A DNA stretch of 64,000 nucleotides from NCBI RefSeq assembly GCF_030409845.1, contig NZ_JAUFQQ010000005.1, positions 806,001 to 870,000 on the forward strand, given 5' to 3'. A model generated the notes under the pieces. It had not been told where the DNA came from. It did no database searches and saw only the letters and a program-made list of their open reading frames with translations. A program made the translations under genes and the position numbers. Origin of the DNA: Flavobacterium branchiarum. GTDB taxonomy: Bacteria > Bacteroidota > Bacteroidia > Flavobacteriales > Flavobacteriaceae. The stretch's first letter is position 1. The number at the start of each line of letters is the position of its first letter. This document shows positions 39,511 through 46,874 of the stretch, one piece after another.

Positions 39511-39894
39511 ATGAGCACATTAACAAACCCAAGACATATCGGTAGAAATATTAGCCGAATCAGAGAACTTAGAGATATGAAACAGGAAGCGCTTGCTATT
39601 GCAATTGGCACAACCCAACAATCTATCTCTATTATTGAAGGAAGCGAAAGCGTTGATGATGAAAAACTGAAAGCAATTTCTGAAGCTTTAGGCGTTCCTG
39701 CCGATGTAATAAAAAACTTTTCGGAAGAAGCTGTTTTTAATATTATTGGGAATACATATGATAATTGCTCTTCGTCTATAAATCAAAATTGTACTTTTAA
39801 TCCATTAGATAAAGTAGTCGAACTATACGAACGCCTAGTTTTGGCTGAAAAAGAAAAAGTTGCTTTTTTGGAGAAGTTCTTAAGTGAGAAATAA
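39511..39894 (+). CDS. XRE-family helix-turn-helix regulator
   Basis: 127 residues. The N-terminal HTH (about 9-66) reads IGRNISRIRELRDMKQEALA then GTTQQSISIIEGSESV, a typical Cro/C1 domain. The C-terminal third ends in a heptad-like helix (VVELYERLVLAEKEKVAFLE) likely used for dimerisation. It is divergent from the lipoprotein operon, which is a candidate target. It ends at a terminator. Confidence 0.85.
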   Translation: MSTLTNPRHIGRNISRIRELRDMKQEALAIAIGTTQQSISIIEGSESVDDEKLKAISEALGVPADVIKNFSEEAVFNIIGNTYDNCSSSINQNCTFNPLDKVVELYERLVLAEKEKVAFLEKFLSEK

Positions 39895-39920
39895 AATTTT
39901 ATAACGATATATTTATAAAG

Positions 39921-39957
39921 AAACCGAAGTTTAAAAAATTAAGCTTCGGTTTTTTTG
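39921..39957 (+). terminator. Terminator after XRE gene
   Basis: Arms AACCGAAG and CTTCGGTT, followed by T7. It lies 27 bp past the stop codon. Confidence 0.88.
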
Positions 39958-40043
39958 TTAAAAAATGCGACTATTTTTTACCCCAATCTTGTCATCACCC
40001 TGACAGAGGAAGGGTCTCATAAAGTAACTCGACAAAGATTCTG

Positions 40044-40152
40044 GCTGTTTCGCAAAGCCTCACAAAGAGAAGACGCTAAGTTTTTAAAACTGATTACTGC
40101 AACTAAAAACTGTGACTGTCCTTCGACTCCGCTCAGGATGACACTGCGACTG
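40044..40152 (-). repeat. Dispersed inverted repeat, right copy
   Basis: In reverse complement it matches 34994-35089, including CTTAGCGT, TTTGCGAAACAGC and the core TCATCCTGAGCGGAGTCG. It carries a short extra stretch (AGTCACAGTTTTTAG) relative to the left copy. Confidence 0.8.
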
Positions 40153-40212
40153 AAAACTGAGACTGAATACTGTGACTGAATACTGTGACTGAATACTGTG
40201 ACTGAATACTGT
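40148..40212 (+). repeat. 13-bp tandem repeat
   Basis: Four perfect GACTGAATACTGT units at 40161-40212, preceded by a variant GACTGAAAACTGA at 40148-40160 and followed by a partial unit. It adjoins the dispersed repeat and uses the same words as the rpoB-rpoC hairpin. Confidence 0.9.
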
Positions 40213-40303
40213 GACTGAGACTAAAAATTGCACCCAAAAACCAAGATTTTTCTGCTCCTAAAAAAAAACATTCTTCTATTCTAAAACTTTAGACTTGATG
40301 ACT

Positions 40304-40334
40304 TTGCAACTTTGCGACTTAAAAACTATCTTTG
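40304..40334 (+). promoter_or_regulatory. lysS promoter
   Basis: TTG (40304-40306), 20 nt, TATCTTTG (40327-40334): an exact match to the phylum consensus, 22 nt upstream of the lysS ATG at 40357. Confidence 0.65.
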
Positions 40335-40356
40335 CACACTTAAAAAACAGTATATA

Positions 40357-42063
40357 ATGGCCTTATCTGAACAAGAAATCATCCGAAGAGAAAAACTTCA
40401 AAACTTACGCGACTTAGGAATCAATCCTTACCCTGCTAATCTTTTTCCTGTAAATCATACTTCAAAGCAAATAAAGGAGTCTTTTGAAGAGGGTAAGAAG
40501 GTTATTGTTGCTGGACGTTTGATGAGTGTAAGAGATCAAGGTAAAGCTTGTTTTGCCGAATTGCAAGATAGCGAAGGACGTATTCAATTATACGTTAATC
40601 GTGATGTTTTGTGTGAAGGTGATGACAAAACATTATACAACCAAGTATTCAAAAAACTAACTGACTTAGGTGATTTCATCGGTATTGAAGGTGAATTGTT
40701 TACTACCAAAGTTGGTGCACAATGTATTCGTGTTGATGGATTTACTTTTTTGAGTAAAACATTACGTCCGCTTCCTTTACCAAAAGTAGATGAAGACGGA
40801 AATGTACACGATGCTTTTAATGATGCTGAATTGCGTTACAGAATGCGTTATGTAGATTTAACAGTAAATCAACATGTAAAAGAGACTTTCATCAAACGTA
40901 CGAAGTTATATACTGCAATGCGTGGTTATTTTAATGACGCGGGGTATCTTGAAGTAGAAACTCCAGTTTTGCAATCAATTCCTGGTGGTGCTTCGGCAAG
41001 ACCATTTATTACGCATCATAATTCACTTGACATTCCGCTTTACATGCGTATTGCAAATGAATTATATTTAAAAAGATTAATTGTTGGTGGTTTTGAAGGT
41101 GTTTATGAGTTCTCTAAAAACTTCAGAAATGAAGGAATGGACAGAACGCATAATCCTGAATTTACCGCTATGGAAATATATGTAGCCTACAAAGACTACA
41201 ACTGGATGATGGAATTTGCTGAAGGCTTACTTGAGCATTGTGCAATAGCAGTTAATGGAACTAGTGAAGTTACTTTTGGAGAACACCAAATAAACTTCAA
41301 AGCGCCTTATGCACGTGTTACAATGACAGATTCTATCAAGCACTTTACTGGTTTTGATATTTCTGGTAAAACCGAAGAGGAGCTTTTCGAAGCTGCTAGA
41401 GGAATGGGAATTGACGTTGATAAAACAATGGGGAAAGGAAAATTAATTGATGAGATTTTTGGAGCTAAATGCGAAGGAAACTATATTCAGCCAACTTTCA
41501 TTACCGATTATCCAAAAGAGATGTCTCCATTATGTAAAGAACACCGCGATAATCCTGAATTAACAGAGCGTTTTGAATTAATGGTTTGTGGTAAAGAAAT
41601 TGCAAATGCATATTCAGAATTAAATGATCCAATTGACCAACGTGAGCGTTTTGAAGATCAAATGCGTTTGTCTGAAAAAGGAGATGACGAAGCTAACGGA
41701 ATTATCGATGAAGATTTCTTAAGAGCTTTAGAATACGGAATGCCTCCAACATCTGGAATGGGAATTGGAATGGATCGTTTGATTATGTACCTTACTAATA
41801 ATGCCTCTATTCAAGAAGTATTATTGTTTCCACAAATGCGTCCTGAGAAAAAACTAATTGCTATTGAATTAACTGATGAAGAGAAATTAATCATCACTTT
41901 ATTAAAAGCAAACGAAAACAAACTAGAATTAGCACAACTAAAGGTAAATGCTAATTTAAGCGGTAAAAAATGGGATGTTTCTATGAAAAATTTATCTAAA
42001 AACGGATTAACGAAAGTTGCTGTGGATGGTGAATTTAAATTTGTAGAATTGATCGAGCAATAA
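40357..42063 (+). CDS. lysS: Lysyl-tRNA synthetase, class II
   Basis: 568 residues from the ATG at 40357 (MALSEQEIIRREKLQNL); the frame opens 15 codons earlier, but that lies inside the promoter. The OB-fold anticodon domain (GRLMSVRDQGKACFAELQDS) is followed by class II motif 2 (FRNEGMDRTHNPEFTAMEIY) and motif 3 (GMGIGMDRLIMYLT). About 65 residues follow the usual C-terminal LLFPQMRPE, an extension I associate with Bacteroidota enzymes. Confidence 0.97.
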   Translation: MALSEQEIIRREKLQNLRDLGINPYPANLFPVNHTSKQIKESFEEGKKVIVAGRLMSVRDQGKACFAELQDSEGRIQLYVNRDVLCEGDDKTLYNQVFKKLTDLGDFIGIEGELFTTKVGAQCIRVDGFTFLSKTLRPLPLPKVDEDGNVHDAFNDAELRYRMRYVDLTVNQHVKETFIKRTKLYTAMRGYFNDAGYLEVETPVLQSIPGGASARPFITHHNSLDIPLYMRIANELYLKRLIVGGFEGVYEFSKNFRNEGMDRTHNPEFTAMEIYVAYKDYNWMMEFAEGLLEHCAIAVNGTSEVTFGEHQINFKAPYARVTMTDSIKHFTGFDISGKTEEELFEAARGMGIDVDKTMGKGKLIDEIFGAKCEGNYIQPTFITDYPKEMSPLCKEHRDNPELTERFELMVCGKEIANAYSELNDPIDQRERFEDQMRLSEKGDDEANGIIDEDFLRALEYGMPPTSGMGIGMDRLIMYLTNNASIQEVLLFPQMRPEKKLIAIELTDEEKLIITLLKANENKLELAQLKVNANLSGKKWDVSMKNLSKNGLTKVAVDGEFKFVELIEQ

Positions 42064-42085
42064 TTCTCTATTTATCATAAAATAC

Positions 42086-42122
42086 AAACCCGACAGATTT
42101 TAAAATCTGTCGGGTTTTTTAT
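42086..42122 (+). terminator. lysS terminator
   Basis: Perfect arms around AGATTTTAAAATCT with flanks AAACCCGAC/GTCGGGTTT, followed by T6. Its core is repeated at 42336-42367. Confidence 0.92.
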
Positions 42123-42162
42123 TAATTTTCTGCATACTCTTACTAATCAAAACTATAGCAAT

Positions 42163-42291
42163 ATGAATATCTACAAATTAACAGAAAAAGAGCAAGACAT
42201 TCTATACAAAAGCGAAGAAGATTTAAAATATGGTAGAGTTAAATCTCAAGAAGAATTAGACAAAGAAGATCTAGAATGGCTATCGAAATAA
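42163..42291 (+). CDS. Small 42-residue protein, antitoxin-like
   Basis: ORF from ATG 42163 to TAA 42289-42291. It starts MNIYKLTEKEQDILYKSEED and continues with LKYGRVKSQEELDKEDLEWL. The pattern resembles the C-terminal toxin-binding part of small type II antitoxins (KAGRVISHEEVMKE.REWL). No toxin gene is adjacent, so it is either an orphan or a remnant. It sits between two near-identical terminators. Confidence 0.5.
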   Translation: MNIYKLTEKEQDILYKSEEDLKYGRVKSQEELDKEDLEWLSK

Positions 42292-42335
42292 TTAAATAAA
42301 TCGAGTAATAATGGTTTTCGATTTAATATAAAAAC

Positions 42336-42367
42336 AACCCCGACAGATTTTAAAATCTGTCGGGGTT
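42336..42367 (-). terminator. Terminator after the minus-strand lipoprotein gene
   Basis: Arms AACCCCGACAG/CTGTCGGGGTT around the same centre as the lysS terminator, with GTTTTTA following on the minus strand. It ends the gene at 42388-42999 and may also work from the plus side. Confidence 0.85.
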
Positions 42368-42387
42368 ACTTCTTTAAATCTAAATCC

Positions 42388-42999
42388 TTAAAAGGAAATC
42401 CTCTGGTATTTTTTATTATCTATATCTAAAATTGACGGAGATTCTTCTGGAACAGCATCTTTCCATTTTTCCTGAACCGTAGGGTTAGAAGGATATTTTC
42501 CGTTTTTCATTTTTACATTATACAAAATCCCGTTGCTACTCACTATAAGATTCTGAAATTTCTCTGAAGTACCTGGGCCCACAAAAATTGGAAAATCAGT
42601 TACAGTAAAATTATTCAACAAACTTCCGTCATTTTTTAAAATAAAACCTGAACAACCTCCTGTACCACAAAAATATGGACTAGAGAAACCAACAATGTAT
42701 TCGTCTTTTCCATCATTATTTAAATCGAAAGCATCGTAGTAAAAAAATCGATCTTCTTTTGCCATCGCTGCCAAATCGTTTTTTAATAATACCGTAGTTA
42801 ATTGTTTACGAATCAAATCAACTATTTTATCATCTACCCCTGGATTATCATTTCCTATTATTGAGTCGCTTTGAGTTTTTACCTCCATAGTCTCCATAGT
42901 AGTCGAATCAATATCTTTTACTTCATCGATTGAAGCTTCTTTTTTCCGACAAGAATATAAACTAATTAATATTAAGCCTAGAAGAATTGTCTTTCTCAT
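42388..42999 (-). CDS. Lipoprotein of unknown function with FG-GAP-like repeat
   Basis: About 203 residues from the ATG at 42999 (MRKTILLGLILISLYSC, lipobox ending in Cys). The middle part YDAFDLNNDGKDEYIVGFSS resembles a calcium-binding FG-GAP/VCBS-type repeat, followed by CGTGGCSGFILKNDG. No enzyme motif is seen. It lies between the D-LDH-like gene and the lysS side, with its own terminator. Confidence 0.7.
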   Translation of the reverse strand: MRKTILLGLILISLYSCRKKEASIDEVKDIDSTTMETMEVKTQSDSIIGNDNPGVDDKIVDLIRKQLTTVLLKNDLAAMAKEDRFFYYDAFDLNNDGKDEYIVGFSSPYFCGTGGCSGFILKNDGSLLNNFTVTDFPIFVGPGTSEKFQNLIVSSNGILYNVKMKNGKYPSNPTVQEKWKDAVPEESPSILDIDNKKYQRISF

Positions 43000-43068
43000 G
43001 ATTTCATGTTTTTTTATAATCATTATAACTACAAAAATAAATTATTACTCCAAACGAGCAAAGCTACT

Positions 43069-44070
43069 TTATACTAACAAAGCCAATTTATTTTCAATAT
43101 TTTTTCTTATCAATAATTCTTTGATATTATTATATGTCACAAGAACAATCTCTGTTAATGCTTCGCTTGTAAAGAAAGCTTGATGTGCTGTTACTAACAC
43201 ATTAGGAAAACTCATTAACCGCTGAATCACATCATCTTTTATAATATCCTCAGAAAGATCTCTAAAAAACAACTTCTCTTCTTGTTCGTACACATCAATA
43301 CCTAAATACCCCACTTTACCTTCTTTAAGCGCTTCGATAACACTAGTCGTTTCTATCAATGCGCCACGGCTTGTATTAACAATCATGACACTACTTTTCA
43401 TATGCGTCAATGAATCTTTGTTTATGATATGTTTTGTTTTTTCGTTTAACGGACAATGTAATGAGATAATATCACTTTCCTTAAAAACAGTTTCCAAATC
43501 TGTAAATACAACGCCTTCCTTTTCCATTTCAGGATTTGTCGCAATATCATAGGCTAGAATTTTACAACCAAAACCTTTTACTATTTTAGAAAAAGCTTTC
43601 CCAATATTTCCTGTTCCTATTATACCTATTGTCTTACCATTCAAATCAAATCCTAATAATCCGTTCAGAGCAAAATTCTGTTCACGAACTCTGTTATAGG
43701 CTTTATGTGTTTTTCGGTTAAGCGTAAGAATCATAGCCATTGCATGCTCTGCGACTGCTTCGGGAGAATATGCCGGAACGCGACATACCTGAATTTCATA
43801 TTTCTTTGCAACTTCAAGGTTTACATTATTAAAACCAGCACAGCGTAAAGCAATTATCTTCACTCCTTTTTCTGCCAATTGTTTGATTACTGCTTCATCG
43901 ACAATATCATTTACAAAAACACAGATAATATTTGAACTCTGAATTAAATTTACGGTGTGTTTATTGAGCTGTGTTTCAAAAAACTCTAAGTCAAATCCAA
44001 ACTCACAATTATGCTTACTGAAGAACGTTTTATCATATGGCTGAGCCGAGAAAAATGTTATTTTATTCAT
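43069..44070 (-). CDS. D-lactate dehydrogenase-like 2-hydroxyacid dehydrogenase
   Basis: 333 residues from the ATG at 44070 (MNKITFFSAQPYDKTFF); an ATG 24 bp upstream is less typical. The NAD site GIIGTGNIGKAFSKIVKGFG, the Arg of RCAGFNNVNL, the Arg of NTSRGALIETTS and the His of VLVTAHQAFFT are all present. It is closest to fermentative D-LDH (ldhA type), which reduces pyruvate to D-lactate. Other 2-keto acids cannot be excluded. Confidence 0.9.
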   Translation of the reverse strand: MNKITFFSAQPYDKTFFSKHNCEFGFDLEFFETQLNKHTVNLIQSSNIICVFVNDIVDEAVIKQLAEKGVKIIALRCAGFNNVNLEVAKKYEIQVCRVPAYSPEAVAEHAMAMILTLNRKTHKAYNRVREQNFALNGLLGFDLNGKTIGIIGTGNIGKAFSKIVKGFGCKILAYDIATNPEMEKEGVVFTDLETVFKESDIISLHCPLNEKTKHIINKDSLTHMKSSVMIVNTSRGALIETTSVIEALKEGKVGYLGIDVYEQEEKLFFRDLSEDIIKDDVIQRLMSFPNVLVTAHQAFFTSEALTEIVLVTYNNIKELLIRKNIENKLALLV

Positions 44071-44170
44071 GCCTGCTACTCTATCTAAGTCCATATGCTA
44101 CTGTCTTTAAAGTTAGATTTTTTTGTTCCTTAAAATTAAGCAATTAATCGTAAAGTAGTTTTCTAGCAAA

Positions 44171-44200
44171 CAAAAAAAAAGAGCTTCAATTGAAGCTCTT
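44171..44200 (-). terminator. Terminator after GDPD gene
   Basis: Perfect palindromic stem AAGAGCTTCAATTGAAGCTC (44179-44198, closing TT), with nine A on the plus strand giving T on the transcript. It lies just after the stop at 44207. Confidence 0.85.
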
Positions 44201-44206
44201 CGTTTA

Positions 44207-45136
44207 TTATATTTTCTTAATTACAATATGTTTTGACTTTAATTTTTTATCTGTCGCATATTTCATTAGTTGCTTACCCGCTTCTACATTACGATCTGAC
44301 GAAAGTACATCGGCTCCATTAGCAACTAAATTATAATACAATTCATCTCCTTTTGCAGCGGCACTTTTATCAAGATTCCCCATTGTTCCTAGAATACAAG
44401 AAATTTTACGACTGTGCATATACTCATATACTTCTGGTTTTGGCTCTTTAGTACCTACAAATGCAATCATTTTACTGGCTTTAACACCTAATGCCTCCAT
44501 ACGTTCTATATCTTCCTTTCCTCTTGCTGAAACCGAAATCATTAAATCTGGAGCTAGTTTAGCCGCTTCTGCAGCTTGAGTTGCATTATAAGTAATAATT
44601 ACAGAATAAGCCTCTGCTTTATTTCTTCTTACTGCATCTATAATCAATTGCATCGGAACTCCTTTTTTAATGTCCAAATTATAGATTACTTTGTCTTTAC
44701 CCCATTTCAGGATTTCATCTAAAGTTTCAATTTTATATGGCGTCACTTTTCCTTCTGTATCCTTCAAGAAAAGCTGTTGCAATTCTTTATAAGTATATCC
44801 TTCGATTACACCAGTTCCAGTTGTTGTTCTGTCTAATGTATTGTCATGCATCATTACTAGAACTGAATCCTTACTAAAAGCAATGTCTGTTTCTACGATT
44901 ACAGGATTGTATTTTATCGCATTAGCAAATGTTTGTGTACAATTTTCAGGAAATCCAACCGTTGGCCCTCCTCTATGTGCACTTACCAATGGAATTGTCT
45001 TTTTAGAATAGTTTAAAAACTTTTGTAGTTCTTTAGCGGTTTTAAACTTCAATAAATATTCATTTTCTTGGGCAAAGCCAAAGTTAAAAATGAACGAAAC
45101 CAAAACTACAAACCACAAATTTTTACTCTGAAACAT
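44207..45136 (-). CDS. Secreted glycerophosphodiester phosphodiesterase
   Basis: 309 residues from the ATG at 45136 (MFQSKNLWFVVLVSFIFNFG, signal peptide ending FAQ). The frame continues 30 codons upstream, but that would place the signal internally. GDPD motifs are clear: SAHRGGPTVGFPENC, VETDIAFSKDSVLVMMHDNT and LDRTTTGTG. It hydrolyses glycerophosphodiesters to glycerol-3-phosphate and an alcohol in the periplasm. Confidence 0.92.
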   Translation of the reverse strand: MFQSKNLWFVVLVSFIFNFGFAQENEYLLKFKTAKELQKFLNYSKKTIPLVSAHRGGPTVGFPENCTQTFANAIKYNPVIVETDIAFSKDSVLVMMHDNTLDRTTTGTGVIEGYTYKELQQLFLKDTEGKVTPYKIETLDEILKWGKDKVIYNLDIKKGVPMQLIIDAVRRNKAEAYSVIITYNATQAAEAAKLAPDLMISVSARGKEDIERMEALGVKASKMIAFVGTKEPKPEVYEYMHSRKISCILGTMGNLDKSAAAKGDELYYNLVANGADVLSSDRNVEAGKQLMKYATDKKLKSKHIVIKKI

Positions 45137-45271
45137 ATTAAATTTATTAAAATTGGACTGCAAAATTAAGCAATTCCGATTATGTATAACGTTATTAAAA
45201 AATGAAATTACTATAAACCTCAACAATAATTCATTTAACTCATTTTATCGCTTAATAGCAATCTTAAAACA

Positions 45272-46189
45272 TCATTCTCTAAATTTTAAATGATCTGAAC
45301 TAAACAACAATCCGATGCCACTATATGGATCCCTTTTTAAATCATAAAAATTACTCACTCCTGCCAAGTCTTTGTACAAATCATCAATTATCGAACTTGG
45401 CATAAACCCATCTATCGTATGATTTATAATTGTATCTGCAAGACAAGTTAGCTCTTTTGTAGCGTTTGTTACCCCAATATTATTCCCAGTTTCCCAATCC
45501 CAAATAATCCAATTCCAATGGTGTTGTTTCTGAACACAGTCCATCCACAAATAAGATAGATTATTGATCTTAATCTTACCTAATTCTTTTCCTTTCCAAT
45601 ATTCAACACTTTGCATTATAGCATTTATTGCAGCACCCGTTTCACTATAAATAAAATCTGGATTTGAAACCTGAATAATCTTTATTGCCGTTTGTATCTT
45701 GGCATCTATAGCTTTCAATTCCTTCTCATTCGGATTTCTCAAAAATGCGAATTCAATATCCTGACGCTCAAAAACATTTCCTGTCGATTGCTCAAGCATT
45801 TCCTTAGGAATACACATTGTATTAGAATGTTCATCAAGAAATTCATCTTTAGGATTAAAAGAAAAAATTTCATCCACATAAAAACCAGCGCAATACCTCT
45901 CTTCTATTTCTTTTATCAGCAGATAGGTCTCATAATTAATACCTGCTTTTATTTCATCTTCATTTTTAAACTTACAAAAATAATCGGGCTGGAGAGACCA
46001 GTACAAACACAAAACAGTTCCTTTATCACAGTTTTTTTGCTTAATAATCCAATCAAAAGGTTCAATACCATCATCATAATTCCAGTGTTGAACAAACTGA
46101 TGTAACTCAGGAGCAGTTAATTTCTTATAAGTCATTTCGCCGTTTACAGCTTTAAGAACCCTGTTTTTACTTTTCTTATTAAACTCCAT
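45272..46189 (-). CDS. Hypothetical protein with N-terminal DUF4274-like domain
   Basis: 305 residues. The N-terminal part (about 20-90) has the DUF4274 pattern: ELHQFVQHWNYDDGIEPFDW and CDKGTVLCLYWSLQPDYFC. The C-terminal part has INNLSYLWMDCVQKQHHWNW and IIWDWETGNNIGVTNATKEL, which I do not recognise with confidence (faintly DUF3806-like). No signal peptide. Function unknown; DUF4274 proteins are often in polymorphic-toxin neighbourhoods, but none is adjacent. Confidence 0.6.
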   Translation of the reverse strand: MEFNKKSKNRVLKAVNGEMTYKKLTAPELHQFVQHWNYDDGIEPFDWIIKQKNCDKGTVLCLYWSLQPDYFCKFKNEDEIKAGINYETYLLIKEIEERYCAGFYVDEIFSFNPKDEFLDEHSNTMCIPKEMLEQSTGNVFERQDIEFAFLRNPNEKELKAIDAKIQTAIKIIQVSNPDFIYSETGAAINAIMQSVEYWKGKELGKIKINNLSYLWMDCVQKQHHWNWIIWDWETGNNIGVTNATKELTCLADTIINHTIDGFMPSSIIDDLYKDLAGVSNFYDLKRDPYSGIGLLFSSDHLKFRE

Positions 46190-46389
46190 TTTCTACTTAC
46201 TTCTATCTATTATAATTTGTTTAATCGCCACACAAATTTAAAAACTCGTTCTCACAAAACATCATAATAGCATGAAATTCGCTTAAACTATTTTATGACC
46301 TGTTAAATAAATTATAATTTAAAAAAGTGCATTAAACCTATTTATTTTACAAATGTCTAATACCAATAACCTTTTAAAACAAACAAATC

Positions 46390-46824
46390 ATGAAAAAATT
46401 ATTTATCGCTGCTTTATTGTTCGTTGGAATGGTAAGCTTTGCTCAAGACGCTACTCAACCTGTTAAACAACAAAAAGAAAGGCTGACTCCTGAACAACGA
46501 AATGAAAAACATTTAAAAAAACTAACAGCCGAATTAAATCTAGATGCCAACCAACAAGCTCAAGTTGGAAAATTATTAGCCGACAGAAGTGCCAAAGCGC
46601 AAAAACAAATGGAAATGCGCAAAGCTAGAAAAGATAGTAACGTTAAGCCAACTGCCGAGGAAAAAGTTGCTCATAAAAAAGAAATGATGGATGAAAAAGC
46701 AGCAACTGAAGCACAGATGAAATCAATCTTAAACGCTGACCAATATAAAAAATGGACTGCAATGAGAGAAGACAACAAAGAGAAGATGAAAGGAAAAATG
46801 AAGGAAAGAAAAAATAAACAATAA
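46390..46824 (+). CDS. Secreted basic helical protein (DUF4890/Spy-like)
   Basis: 144 residues with a signal peptide (MKKLFIAALLFVGMVSFAQ). The mature part is strongly charged and helical with LTPEQRNEKHLKKL and ILNADQYKKWTAMREDNKEK, the pattern of Bacteroidota DUF4890/Spy-like periplasmic proteins. In Spy, similar LTxxQ motifs belong to a periplasmic chaperone; that role is inferred. It ends at a bidirectional terminator. Confidence 0.75.
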   Translation: MKKLFIAALLFVGMVSFAQDATQPVKQQKERLTPEQRNEKHLKKLTAELNLDANQQAQVGKLLADRSAKAQKQMEMRKARKDSNVKPTAEEKVAHKKEMMDEKAATEAQMKSILNADQYKKWTAMREDNKEKMKGKMKERKNKQ

Positions 46825-46826
46825 CC

Positions 46827-46855
46827 AAAAAAGAGGCCCAAAAGGCCTCTTTTTA
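46827..46855. terminator. Bidirectional terminator
   Basis: Arms AAAAAGAGGCC and GGCCTCTTTTT around a CAAAA loop. It is shared by the Spy-like gene and the converging metalloprotease gene. Confidence 0.92.
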
Positions 46856-46874
46856 ATTGTTATAAAACATCTAA

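Larger units (their letters stand above)
39895..40356 (+). other. Intergenic region between XRE gene and lysS
   Basis: 462 bp. It holds the XRE terminator (39921-39957), the right copy of the dispersed repeat (40044-40152), a 13-bp tandem repeat (40148-40212) and the lysS promoter (40304-40334). A reading frame across the repeat is not a credible gene. Confidence 0.65.

Noticed and set aside
39955..40179. 74-codon open frame next to the XRE gene
   Set aside because: It runs through the dispersed repeat, overlaps the terminator side and has no conserved features.
40148..40212. Short regular repeats considered as a CRISPR array
   Set aside because: Units are 13 bp, directly joined with no spacers, and no cas genes are present.
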